Positions 33,410-46,085 of a stretch of DNA of 64,000 nucleotides are shown piece after piece. The stretch is taken from NCBI RefSeq assembly GCF_002332255.1, contig NZ_NRGW01000001.1, positions 2,232,001 through 2,296,000 on the forward strand, in the 5' to 3' direction. The position numbers and the translations under genes were made by a program. Positions within the stretch are counted from its first letter, which is position 1, and the number at the start of each line of letters is the position of its first letter. The stretch is from Halomonas sp. JB37 (lineage in GTDB: Bacteria; Pseudomonadota; Gammaproteobacteria; Pseudomonadales; Halomonadaceae). Below the pieces are notes generated by a model that made no database searches, was not told where the DNA came from, and worked only from the letters and a program-made list of their open reading frames with translations.

Positions 33410-34825
33410 ATGGAACTAGATCCACTATTGTTATCACGATTGCAGTTTGCGTTTGTGATCTGTTTCCACACTATCTTCCCGGTGTTTACCATCGGCCTCG
33501 CTTCCTACATTGCGTTGCTTCAGGGGCTGTTTTTCAAAACGCATAATCCTGCCTGGGATCGTTTGGCTCTGTTCTGGACGAAAGTCTTTGCTGTCGTTTT
33601 CGGCATGGGCGTAGTGTCGGGCATCGTAATGTCGTTTCAGTTCGGTACGAACTGGAGTAATTTCTCGATGGCGGCCTCTAACTTTTTAGGCCCCATGCTC
33701 AGTTATGAAGTCGTGACAGCCTTTTTCCTAGAAGCTGCTTTCCTGGGGATATTGCTTTTTGGGCGCGGCAAAGTTCCTCAAGGAGTTCACTTGTTTGCGG
33801 CCATCATGGTTGCGGTGGGCACCTTTATATCCGCTTTCTGGATACTGTCAGCCAACAGCTGGATGCATACGCCGGCTGGCGTAGAGTTGATTGACAACAG
33901 ATTTCACATCACTTCCTGGTCTGAGGCAATTTTTAATCCCTCTTTTCCGTACCGCTTTGTCCATATGGCCCTGGCGTCGTTTATTACCGGTGGGTTTGTC
34001 GTTGCCGGCGTGAGCGCTTGGTTTTTAGTGCGTGGTCGCGACCCCGAGGCCAATCGTCGTGCGCTATCTATGTGCCTCTGGTTACTGCTGTTTTTAACCC
34101 CAGCGCAGGCGGTGGTGGGTGATTTCCACGGTTTAAATACCCTAGAGCACCAGCCGGCTAAAGTCGCCGCTATGGAAGGTCATTGGGAGACTTCCACTAA
34201 CGTCCCGCTGCTGTTGTTCGCTATTCCTGACCAAGAGGCGCAAGCCAATAATTTTGAGCTCGGTATTCCTAACCTGGCCAGCATTATTTTGACGCACTCG
34301 CCTGACGGGGAAATACCCGGCCTCAATGAAGTGGCTGTCGAAGAGCAGCCGCCAGTGATTATTGTGTTCTGGGCTTTCCGGGTCATGGTCGGCATTGGGC
34401 TATTAATGATTGGTGTATCGCTGATAGGACTGATGTTGCGTCGCAACGAGCGTATTTATCACCAACGATTATTTTTAAAGGCCTTAACCGGCATGATTTC
34501 CCTGCCTTTTATCGCGGTGCTGGCGGGCTGGATAGTGACAGAGTCTGGTCGTGCGCCGTGGTTGGTTTACGGCATGATGACGCATGCAGAGGGTTTAACG
34601 CCGTCGCTCACCGGCTCCATGGCATTGTTTTCACTGATTGGTTATATCCTGGTATACGCCGTGGTGTTCTATGCAGGGATTTATTATCTCACGCGGGTCG
34701 TTCGCAACGGTATGTTGCCGGAAGACGATCGTGAAACGACAGATATGAATGTCCATCGTCCTATGCGGCCACTATCTGCTGCGAATACCCCTTTTGACGA
34801 TGATGTTGACCCGGTGAGGAACTGA
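33410..34825 (+). CDS. cydA: Cytochrome bd-type ubiquinol oxidase subunit I (short-Q-loop/CIO type)
   Basis: Heme-bearing subunit of the cytochrome bd quinol oxidase, which reduces oxygen to water at high affinity without pumping protons. The 471-residue protein has nine or so membrane helices. Heme ligand His20 is in FVICFHTIF, and the b558 region VVGDFHGLNTLEHQPAKVAAMEGHW follows the fifth helix. It is shorter than E. coli CydA (522 residues), which fits the short Q-loop, cyanide-insensitive oxidase (CioA) branch common in pseudomonads and halophiles. The ATG at 33410 follows GGGGGAG. cydB starts two bases after the stop. Confidence 0.95.
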   Translation: MELDPLLLSRLQFAFVICFHTIFPVFTIGLASYIALLQGLFFKTHNPAWDRLALFWTKVFAVVFGMGVVSGIVMSFQFGTNWSNFSMAASNFLGPMLSYEVVTAFFLEAAFLGILLFGRGKVPQGVHLFAAIMVAVGTFISAFWILSANSWMHTPAGVELIDNRFHITSWSEAIFNPSFPYRFVHMALASFITGGFVVAGVSAWFLVRGRDPEANRRALSMCLWLLLFLTPAQAVVGDFHGLNTLEHQPAKVAAMEGHWETSTNVPLLLFAIPDQEAQANNFELGIPNLASIILTHSPDGEIPGLNEVAVEEQPPVIIVFWAFRVMVGIGLLMIGVSLIGLMLRRNERIYHQRLFLKALTGMISLPFIAVLAGWIVTESGRAPWLVYGMMTHAEGLTPSLTGSMALFSLIGYILVYAVVFYAGIYYLTRVVRNGMLPEDDRETTDMNVHRPMRPLSAANTPFDDDVDPVRN

Positions 34826-34827
34826 GC

Positions 34828-35829
34828 ATGGAAATGTTTGATCTGACGTTAATCTGGGCCTTCATCATTGGTTTCGGCATCATGATGTATGTGCTGATGG
34901 ATGGGTTTGATTTAGGGTTGGGGATTCTCTACCCCTTTGCGCCCGATGAAGATGCTCGCGATGTAATGATGAATTCGGTCGCGCCGATATGGGATGGCAA
35001 CGAAACGTGGCTAGTGCTGGGTGGTGCTGGCCTGCTAGGCGCATTCCCGTTGGTTTATTCAGTTTTCTTGCCAGCGCTTTATATCGGCGTTTTCTTGATG
35101 CTGGCTGGTTTGATATTTCGCGGCATTGCGTTTGAGTTTCGCTTCAAGTCACGGCGTAACCGGCATTGGTGGAACCGTGCTTTTTGCTGGGGATCGGCCA
35201 TTGCGGCCTTTGCTCAGGGCGCCGTGGTCGGTGCCTATATTCAAGGCTTTCCGGTTGAAGATTTCGTCTATGTTGGCGGTGCATTTGATTGGCTGACGCC
35301 TTTCTCTGTGTTGACTGGCCTTGGCTTAATGGCAGGCTATGCATTGCTAGGCGCCACTTGGCTGATACTCAAATCTGAAGGCCACGTTCAAGACTGGGCG
35401 TATAAAATCACCCCTATGTTACTCGCGCTAGTGCTGTTCGTATTTGCGGTGATTAGCCTTTGGACACCCTTTGTAAATCCACGTGTTTGGGAGCGTTGGT
35501 TTGGTAATATTCAGCTAATTTGGATATTTCCGGCGATGGCGCTGGTGTGTTCCTTTATTGTTTATCGCACGGTGCAAAAGCGTCGCGAACTTGCCCCTTT
35601 TCTCGCCACGATTGGTATCTACTTTTTTACTTACTTAGGCCTTATTGTCAGCAAATGGCCGGTTATCGTGCCGCCCAATTACACGCTGTGGGACGCCGCA
35701 TCCGCTCCAGAGTCTCAGCTGTTCCTGCTGGTAGGGATGGTGTTTGTTATTCCTGTCATCTTGGCTTATACCGCCTGGACGTACTGGGTGTTCCGCGGCA
35801 AAGTACGTGTAGGTGAGGGATATCACTGA
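34828..35829 (+). CDS. cydB: Cytochrome bd-type ubiquinol oxidase subunit II
   Basis: Partner subunit of CydA. The 333-residue membrane protein begins MEMFDLTLIWAFIIGFGIMMYVLMDGFDLGLGIL; MDGFDLG and the following PIWDGNETWLV are the family's most conserved strings. ATG 34828 follows GAGGAACTGAGC, inside the end of cydA. The cydD start lies four bases after its stop, so all four cyd genes form one operon. Confidence 0.96.
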   Translation: MEMFDLTLIWAFIIGFGIMMYVLMDGFDLGLGILYPFAPDEDARDVMMNSVAPIWDGNETWLVLGGAGLLGAFPLVYSVFLPALYIGVFLMLAGLIFRGIAFEFRFKSRRNRHWWNRAFCWGSAIAAFAQGAVVGAYIQGFPVEDFVYVGGAFDWLTPFSVLTGLGLMAGYALLGATWLILKSEGHVQDWAYKITPMLLALVLFVFAVISLWTPFVNPRVWERWFGNIQLIWIFPAMALVCSFIVYRTVQKRRELAPFLATIGIYFFTYLGLIVSKWPVIVPPNYTLWDAASAPESQLFLLVGMVFVIPVILAYTAWTYWVFRGKVRVGEGYH

Positions 35830-35833
35830 GCAC

Positions 35834-37501
35834 ATGGTAACGAAAGTGGCAGTCTTAACGCCGCGTAGTTGGCTGAAAGAATTGGCTTTAACGCAACGCA
35901 ACCGCTTGCTCGGTGCGGCGCTTTGCGGAGTGCTGGCGGGTAGCCAAACTATTGTTTTAGTCGTGGGGCTTGCATGGCTTATCGAGCAGTTGGTAGTGCA
36001 GGATCGCTCGCCGTTAACACTACTGCCCGTGTTTGGTTTGCTAGCTGGCTGTGTAATGCTGCGAGCCTTGTGCCAGTGGTGCTATGAAACGCTGAGTTTG
36101 GAAGCCGGTCTGCGTATTCGTCAGCTAGCCAGAGCGCAGCTATTGGACAAGCTTTCTGCACTAGGCCCTGTATGGCTAACTAGTCAGCATAGCGGTTCTC
36201 TAGCCAATCAGGTGGTTGAGCATATCGATGCCCTGGAAGGCTATTTCGCCCGATTTTATCCTCAACTGCTAATTACCCTCTTTCTACCTCTCGTAATATT
36301 GATAGTAGTGGGGTGGCTGGATTATTTAGTGGCCATTTTTCTACTTCTCTCAGCGCCGTTAATTCCTCTTTTTATGGCGCTTGTGGGTATGGGGGCTGAG
36401 CGTCTTAATCGCGACCAGTTTGTCGCCGTATCCCGACTATCTGCCTATTTTATTGACCGCGTGCGCGGCATGACAACGCTACAGCTATTTGGTCGTACGG
36501 GTGCCGTGCAGCAGGATGTTTGGTATGCCACCGACGATTATCGGCGCCTGAGTATGCGCACTTTACGCCTTGCCTTTCTCTCTTCAGCGGTACTTGAATT
36601 CTTTGCTTCCGTCGCGATTGCTGTTGTGGCTATGTACGTGGGGTTCGGGCTGCTGGGCTACATTGAATATGGGCCTTCACCATCTTTGACGCTTTTTACG
36701 GGCCTAGCCGTACTGTTGTTAGCACCTGAGTTTTTCCAGCCCTTGCGTACGCTTTCACAGCATTACCATGACCGCGCAGCGGCTCTTGGCGCCGCTGAAA
36801 GCGTAGTGAATATATTTAATGTACCCGACATGGTGAGTGCCAACGAACATGCGAGGCCATTATCAGGCGCATCGGCTATCGAGCTAACGGCTGCTTGTGC
36901 TGCTTATCCCGGGCGTGGCCAGGTAGTAGGGCCTATCGATCTAACCATTCAGCAGGGCGATGCGGTGGTTATTAGCGGCGCATCGGGAAGCGGCAAGTCG
37001 ACGCTATTAGCTTTGCTCGCAGGCTTTGTTGCACCGAGTGCGGGTACGGTGCGCTGGCAGAGTGCCCGTTATGCCTGGTTGGATCAGCAGCCATGCTTGT
37101 TGTACGGCAGCCTGGAGGATAACTTGCGTTTAGCGGCGCCAGACGCTTCCCGTGACGAGATGTTGGCCGCGCTGCAGCGTGCAGGCTTAGGCTCTCTCTT
37201 AACTCAGTTGCCTAAAGGCCTGGACACGCTGATTGGCGAGCGTGGAGTGGGCCTGTCAGGCGGGCAGGCGCAGCGCCTGGCTCTCGCTCGTGTATACCTC
37301 AGTAATGCCCCGCTAGTGTTATTAGATGAGCCCACGACGAGTTTAGATGTAGAGACCGAGCAGTTTGTATTGACAGCATTGCTAGCGCTAGCCAAAGAGG
37401 GGCGTACGCTGGTGATCGCGACCCATCATGCGGCGGTGATTGCATCTGCTCAGCGACATTTTGTGTTTAAAGAGGGCCTGTTGGAAAAGGTCCGCTCATG
37501 A
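35834..37501 (+). CDS. cydD: ABC transporter CydD (thiol exporter half)
   Basis: Half of the heterodimeric CydDC ABC exporter that moves cysteine and glutathione to the periplasm and is needed to assemble cytochrome bd. The 555-residue protein has an N-terminal six-helix membrane domain and a C-terminal ATPase: Walker A GASGSGKST, signature LSGGQAQRLALAR, Walker B LVLLDEPTTSLD. The ATG at 35834 is preferred; a GTG seven codons upstream inside cydB is also in frame. The last four bases overlap the cydC start (ATGA). Confidence 0.93.
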   Translation: MVTKVAVLTPRSWLKELALTQRNRLLGAALCGVLAGSQTIVLVVGLAWLIEQLVVQDRSPLTLLPVFGLLAGCVMLRALCQWCYETLSLEAGLRIRQLARAQLLDKLSALGPVWLTSQHSGSLANQVVEHIDALEGYFARFYPQLLITLFLPLVILIVVGWLDYLVAIFLLLSAPLIPLFMALVGMGAERLNRDQFVAVSRLSAYFIDRVRGMTTLQLFGRTGAVQQDVWYATDDYRRLSMRTLRLAFLSSAVLEFFASVAIAVVAMYVGFGLLGYIEYGPSPSLTLFTGLAVLLLAPEFFQPLRTLSQHYHDRAAALGAAESVVNIFNVPDMVSANEHARPLSGASAIELTAACAAYPGRGQVVGPIDLTIQQGDAVVISGASGSGKSTLLALLAGFVAPSAGTVRWQSARYAWLDQQPCLLYGSLEDNLRLAAPDASRDEMLAALQRAGLGSLLTQLPKGLDTLIGERGVGLSGGQAQRLALARVYLSNAPLVLLDEPTTSLDVETEQFVLTALLALAKEGRTLVIATHHAAVIASAQRHFVFKEGLLEKVRS

Positions 37502-39210
37502 TTAATATTTATCGTGATTTCCGCCCCTGGTTGCAGCTTTTAATACAGCGACGTCGGCGTTTTTTAGTCGGCTCTCTTCTTGTCTGGATTACTTTAATGG
37601 CTGGGCTGGCGCTACTGGGGCTCTCCGGTTGGTTTATTACCGCGAGTGCATTGACCGGTATCGCCTTTGCGTTGGGTATTCCCGCGCGCCTAGACGTTTA
37701 TGTGCCTGGTGGAGGCATTCGGTTTTTTGCTCTTGTGCGCACCGTTGCCCGTTATGTTGAGAGGCTCTATAACCACAATACGGTACTAACGCTGCTGGCT
37801 GATCTGCGTTATCGCGTATTCGGCTATTTAACAGGGTTTGACGATGCTCGCCTGCGCGCAGAGCGGGCGAGTGATTGGCTGAGTCGCTTAACGGCTGATA
37901 TCGACACCTTGGATAATTTTTATTTACGCATTCTGGTGCCCCCTGTCGTGGCGTTGCTTAGCGTATTGGCGGTGTCGTTGTTCGTGGCTATATGGTTGCC
38001 AAGCGTTGCGTTGCTAATGGCGATAACGTTGGGTTTGCTTTGGCTGGTAGTGACATTTTTTGCGGCTACCTGGGGTTTTTCGCAAAGCTATCAGCAGGTC
38101 GTTGATCAGCAGCTTCTTCGTCGCTTGACTGTCGATCAGGTGCAGGCCTGCGCAGAGTTAATTAGTTATCAAAGTTCACAATGGCATCGGTCGCTTATTG
38201 CCCGTCAGGAGCAGCAGGCATTAAGTAATCAGCGTTCCTTAGGCCGCAGGACAGCTTTGATTAACTGCCTTGTAGGTGCCGTTAGTGGATTAATGGTGAT
38301 AGGCGTTTTGTGGCTCGCAAGTGTGGCATTTCATCAGCAGTGGGTGACAGGCCCCATTTTAGTTATGGCTGTGCTGATTGCGCTCGGTGCTAATGAGGCG
38401 TTTATTGCTTTGCCCGCAAGCTTTATGAAACTCGGTGCTAGCTACGCCGCAGTGCGCCGGCTAAATAAATTAACGGCTGGTCGCGAGCCAATGGGTTCAC
38501 CCGTTACGCTACCCGTAGGCGTAGGTTTTGCCATCACTGCTTATCAGCTTTCTCTGACCTATGCGCAGTCATTTGTCCCGGCGTTAAGCGATATTAGCTT
38601 TGAATTGCCTGCTGGAAAGCGTGCCGTGATTACCGGAAGCTCCGGAGCGGGAAAGTCCTCACTGGCCAGCCTGCTGATGGGGCGCCTAAGAGCGACGCAG
38701 GGTGACATTATGATTGCCGGTGTGCATGCGTGGCATCTATCGCCAGCGAGCCGTGCAAGCAAATTGGCTATGCTCACGCAGCAAGTAGATTTATTTGATG
38801 CCTCATTAGCAGAAAATCTGCGTATTGCTAGCCCCGACGCGAGCGATGCAATGCTTCATGAGGTATTAAAGGCTGTTGCTCTGAGCGATTGGGTGAGCCA
38901 ACTTCCTGATGGTCTAGATACTGCGGTAGGTGAAAGAGGTCAGCAGCTTTCCGGTGGGCAGGCGCGACGCGTAGCATTAGCGCGCTTGATGCTACGCGAT
39001 CCTAGCGTGGTCATCCTTGACGAGCCTTTCGCTGGCCTCGATGCACCCACTGCGCAACATGTTGCTTTCTCGTTGGACCTGTGGCTGGTCAATCGAAGCG
39101 CCATCTTTTTTATTCATCAGATTGGCTCGTTGGATCTGCTGCCCCGCGTTGAGTACCACTGGCATCTTGACGCCGGTAAGCTGCTTGAAATGGATGAACG
39201 CAGTACCTAA
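37498..39210 (+). CDS. cydC: ABC transporter CydC (thiol exporter half)
   Basis: Second half of CydDC. The 570-residue protein has the CydC-typical segment RYVERLYNHNTVLTLLADLR in the membrane domain, then an ATPase with Walker A TGSSGAGKSS, signature LSGGQARRVALAR and Walker B VVILDEPFAGLD. Translation starts at the ATG at 37498, overlapping cydD. The order cydA-cydB-cydD-cydC puts the oxidase and its maturation exporter under one promoter. Confidence 0.94.
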   Translation: MINIYRDFRPWLQLLIQRRRRFLVGSLLVWITLMAGLALLGLSGWFITASALTGIAFALGIPARLDVYVPGGGIRFFALVRTVARYVERLYNHNTVLTLLADLRYRVFGYLTGFDDARLRAERASDWLSRLTADIDTLDNFYLRILVPPVVALLSVLAVSLFVAIWLPSVALLMAITLGLLWLVVTFFAATWGFSQSYQQVVDQQLLRRLTVDQVQACAELISYQSSQWHRSLIARQEQQALSNQRSLGRRTALINCLVGAVSGLMVIGVLWLASVAFHQQWVTGPILVMAVLIALGANEAFIALPASFMKLGASYAAVRRLNKLTAGREPMGSPVTLPVGVGFAITAYQLSLTYAQSFVPALSDISFELPAGKRAVITGSSGAGKSSLASLLMGRLRATQGDIMIAGVHAWHLSPASRASKLAMLTQQVDLFDASLAENLRIASPDASDAMLHEVLKAVALSDWVSQLPDGLDTAVGERGQQLSGGQARRVALARLMLRDPSVVILDEPFAGLDAPTAQHVAFSLDLWLVNRSAIFFIHQIGSLDLLPRVEYHWHLDAGKLLEMDERST

Positions 39211-39235
39211 CACGCGCAATAGTAAGGAGCCCGCA

Positions 39236-40228
39236 ATGCATGATTTTTTACGTGACCTTCCTAAAGTAGAGCTCCACCTGCACATTGAGGGCTCGCTTGA
39301 GCCGGAGCTAATGTTTGCTTTGGCGCAGCGTAATGGCATTGATTTGCCTTATGCGACAGTGCAGGAGGCTAAAAATGCTTATCTTTTTAGCAACCTGCAG
39401 GAGTTCTTGGCTCTCTATTTTCAGGGTATGAACGTGCTCCGCAAAGAGGAGGACTTTTACGACCTGGCCATGGACTATTTTAAGCGTGCGCGAGGCGAGG
39501 GCGTTGTCCATATTGATATGCATTTTGACCCTCAGGCACATCTTCAGCGCGGCGTGCCGTTAGACGTCGTGATGAGTGGGCTGTTAAAGGCCAAGCAAGT
39601 GGCAGCAGAAACGCTGGATCTTACGATAGGTTTGATCATGGCTTTTCTGCGTGATCGCCCTGCAGAAGAGGCGCTTCATGTGCTGGAGCAAGCGGCGCCT
39701 TATTGGAAAATGCTGGATGCCATTGGTTTAGATAGTGCTGAGCAAAACAATCCGCCGGCAAAGTTCGTCGATCTATTTAACCGCGCTAAACAGTTAGGCC
39801 TTGTGCGCGTGGCGCATGCGGGTGAGGAGGGGCCGGCTGAATATATCAATGAGGCATTGGATATTCTTGATGTTCAGCGCATAGACCATGGAGTGCGTTG
39901 CTTAGAAAGCGATGAGGTGGTGGCGCGTTTGCGTCGCGAACAGATTGTTCTTACTGTTTGCCCACTTTCCAATGTCAGTTTGAAAGTGGTTGAAAATCTA
40001 CGTGATCACCCGCTTCCGAAACTTCTGGCGGAAGGGCTTAAGGTTACTATTAGTTCAGATGATCCTGCCTATTTTGGTGGCGGCATGCTGTCGAATCATA
40101 TGGCTTGCGCCGAAGCATTCGGGTGGGATAAGTCCGTGTTTCGGCAATTGACCTTTAATGCTATTGATGAAGCCTTCGTTACTAATGATCGGCGTGAGGA
40201 ATTGCGTGCACGCTTAGCAGCCCTGTAG
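39236..40228 (+). CDS. Adenine deaminase, adenosine-deaminase-like group
   Basis: Zinc hydrolase of the amidohydrolase superfamily. The 330-residue product begins MHDFLRDLPKVELHLHIEGSLEPEL. Metal-binding and catalytic strings are HLHIEG, HAGEEGP, RIDHGVRC and SSDDPAYFGG. The region FSNLQEFLALYFQGMNVLRKEEDFYDLA closely resembles a Pseudomonas group shown to deaminate adenine to hypoxanthine, so adenine rather than adenosine is the likely substrate; adenosine cannot be excluded. The ATG at 39236 is preceded by AAGGAG; a long upstream extension through the end of cydC is a frame artefact. It lies 25 bases after cydC and 94 bases before the rRNA promoter. Confidence 0.88.
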   Translation: MHDFLRDLPKVELHLHIEGSLEPELMFALAQRNGIDLPYATVQEAKNAYLFSNLQEFLALYFQGMNVLRKEEDFYDLAMDYFKRARGEGVVHIDMHFDPQAHLQRGVPLDVVMSGLLKAKQVAAETLDLTIGLIMAFLRDRPAEEALHVLEQAAPYWKMLDAIGLDSAEQNNPPAKFVDLFNRAKQLGLVRVAHAGEEGPAEYINEALDILDVQRIDHGVRCLESDEVVARLRREQIVLTVCPLSNVSLKVVENLRDHPLPKLLAEGLKVTISSDDPAYFGGGMLSNHMACAEAFGWDKSVFRQLTFNAIDEAFVTNDRREELRARLAAL

Positions 40229-40597
40229 GTTTGTCTCTTTTAAAACATTTAGGCACTGGCCGCTGACATAGGTGCTGTTGAGTCCAATGTGAGGTTTTTG
40301 CTAATAAATATGTGTTTCACTGTTGACCCCGATAGGAAATCGGGTAGTATACGCCACACGTCAACGGGGCACGGCCTCGGCGACCAGCTCTTTAACAATT
40401 TGATCAGGTAATTCATGTGGGCGCTTGCTGATGTTGGTGACAAATCACCAAATATCAAGGCAAGCGACTCAAGCAATAAGGTTTTAAAGGCATTGCCTTT
40501 TTAATCTGTTTTGAATGAATTCGTTTGAACCTTGAGCCAAGTTTGATTCGCTTTTGTGTTTTCCTCGGAAGACACGAGTAAGGATCACAATGATTGT
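40229..40597 (+). promoter_or_regulatory. rRNA operon leader region
   Basis: Upstream of 16S lie an AT-rich stretch (about 40290-40318), the promoter at 40323-40350, a boxA antitermination element AGCTCTTTAACA at 40386-40397, and the left arm of the 16S processing stem (40400-40441). Its partner is downstream of 16S at 42139-42179. Short open frames across this region on the minus strand are shadows and are not called. Confidence 0.75.
40323..40350 (+). promoter_or_regulatory. rRNA operon promoter (P1-like)
   Basis: TTGACC (40323-40328) and TAGTAT (40345-40350) are separated by 16 bases, the short spacing typical of rRNA promoters. The discriminator ACGCCACACG is GC-rich, as expected for a ppGpp-sensitive start near 40357. 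The preceding 30 bases are AT-rich (upstream element). The spacer itself is a palindrome: CCCGAT-AGGAA-ATCGGG (40328-40344). Confidence 0.75.
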
Positions 40598-42130
<1,533 letters not shown>

Positions 42131-42245
42131 AACGATGCGTCACAGTTAGTAAGCGTCCACAATGAATTACCTGATCAAGTGATAGAGCAAACGGTAGTTA
42201 ATTTAGTTGCTACAGGTTCCCAAGATCTGTAATGGCTGAATAGCC

Positions 42246-42322
<77 letters not shown>

Positions 42323-42404
42323 AATTTTATCCAGCACTGCGTTATTTTATGACTCGCATAGCAGGCTATGCTTCGTCATAAAATGCCTTGTTCTGAATAA
42401 AATT
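42323..42404. repeat. 82-nt palindromic element in the tRNA-Ile/tRNA-Ala spacer
   Basis: The stretch from AATTTTATCCAG to CTGAATAAAATT folds on itself for nearly its whole length: outer arms (42323-42334 with 42393-42404), a middle arm ATTTTATGAC with GTCATAAAAT, and a core GCATAGC-AG-GCTATGC. It resembles a small palindromic interspersed repeat or MITE-like element. It may also serve as an RNase III substrate in the precursor. Confidence 0.75.
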
Positions 42405-42438
42405 ACCCGGATGTAGTTTTAATAGTCGTTAGCTAGAT

Positions 42439-42514
42439 GGGGCCATAGCTCAGCTGGGAGAGCGCCTGCCTTGCACGCAGGAGGTCAGCGGTTCGATCCC
42501 GCTTGGCTCCACCA
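42439..42514 (+). tRNA. tRNA-Ala (TGC)
   Basis: A 76-base cloverleaf with acceptor stem GGGGCCA/TGGCTCC (one G-T pair), encoded CCA, anticodon TGC in CCTTGCACGCAGG, and T-loop GGTTCGATCCC. It follows the palindrome in the 16S-23S spacer. Confidence 0.99.
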
Positions 42515-42648
42515 TTTATTTAACGGTGTTTTAAATTAGCACTTTAATTTAGTACCTTAACGACCGTTTGTTAATGTTTTGTGACCACTGATAAGTCACT
42601 GTGCTGTCGTTTAAAGCACGTTGCTTTATCACTGTTCATTGAACAGCC

Positions 42649-42659
42649 GCTCTTTAACA
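42649..42659 (+). promoter_or_regulatory. boxA antitermination element before 23S
   Basis: GCTCTTTAACA repeats the boxA sequence found before 16S. In E. coli such elements bind NusB/S10 and prevent premature termination across the spacer and 23S gene. Confidence 0.75.
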
Positions 42660-42778
42660 ATGTATATCATGCTGACAAGAACACACCGCAAGGTGGGTTC
42701 TTAAATTGTGATACGTTTTATACGTATCCGGCAAATGAACGTTATCATTGCGAGACACCAGACTCCTTCGGGTTATAG

Positions 42779-45675
<2,897 letters not shown>

Positions 45676-45837
45676 TATAACACCCAAGGGGTCTGGTCGC
45701 AGTGATAACGTTATGATGTTAACGCATCAAAAAAAAGCCGGATACGCAGCGTGTGGCCCAGCCCACTCATCAAGAGTGAACAAGCAGGCGGCACGACAGC
45801 AAGAAACGATCACATCAGCATGATATACGACCAGTTA

Positions 45838-45956
45838 CGCCTGACGACCATAGCACGCGTGAACCACCTGATCCCTTGCCGAACTCAGAAGTGAAACCGC
45901 TTAGCGCCGATGGTAGTGTGGGGTCTCCCCATGCGAGAGTAGGTCATCGTCAGGCA
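45838..45956 (+). rRNA. rrf: 5S ribosomal RNA
   Basis: A roughly 117-base 5S gene. The terminal helix is GCCTGACG (45839-45846) with CGTCAGGC (45948-45955). The conserved CCGAACTCAGAAGTGAAAC and GGTAGTGTGGGG strings are present. Ends are accurate to a base or two. Confidence 0.97.
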
Positions 45957-45965
45957 CTTATACGA

Positions 45966-46004
45966 AAAATCCCCCGAGGCTAACGCCCCGGGGGATTTTT
46001 TTTT
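45966..46004 (+). terminator. rRNA operon terminator
   Basis: AAATCCCCCG pairs with CGGGGGATTT around a GC-rich inner loop, followed by a run of nine T. It lies about 10 bases after 5S and is the expected strong rho-independent stop for the rRNA operon. Confidence 0.95.
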
Positions 46005-46049
46005 GCATCTTTTTTAATTTTAGAGATACATTTGCGAGATACACAAAGT

Positions 46050-46078
46050 CTTAAAGCCGCTTATGAAGCGGCTTTAAG
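46050..46078. terminator. 13-bp perfect hairpin downstream of guanine deaminase gene
   Basis: CTTAAAGCCGCTT-ATG-AAGCGGCTTTAAG is a perfect 13-pair stem with a three-base loop. It lies eight bases after the guanine deaminase stop on the minus strand and 46 bases past the rRNA terminator. It has no long T run on the minus strand, but probably separates the two convergent units. Confidence 0.7.
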
Positions 46079-46085
46079 CATGCTG

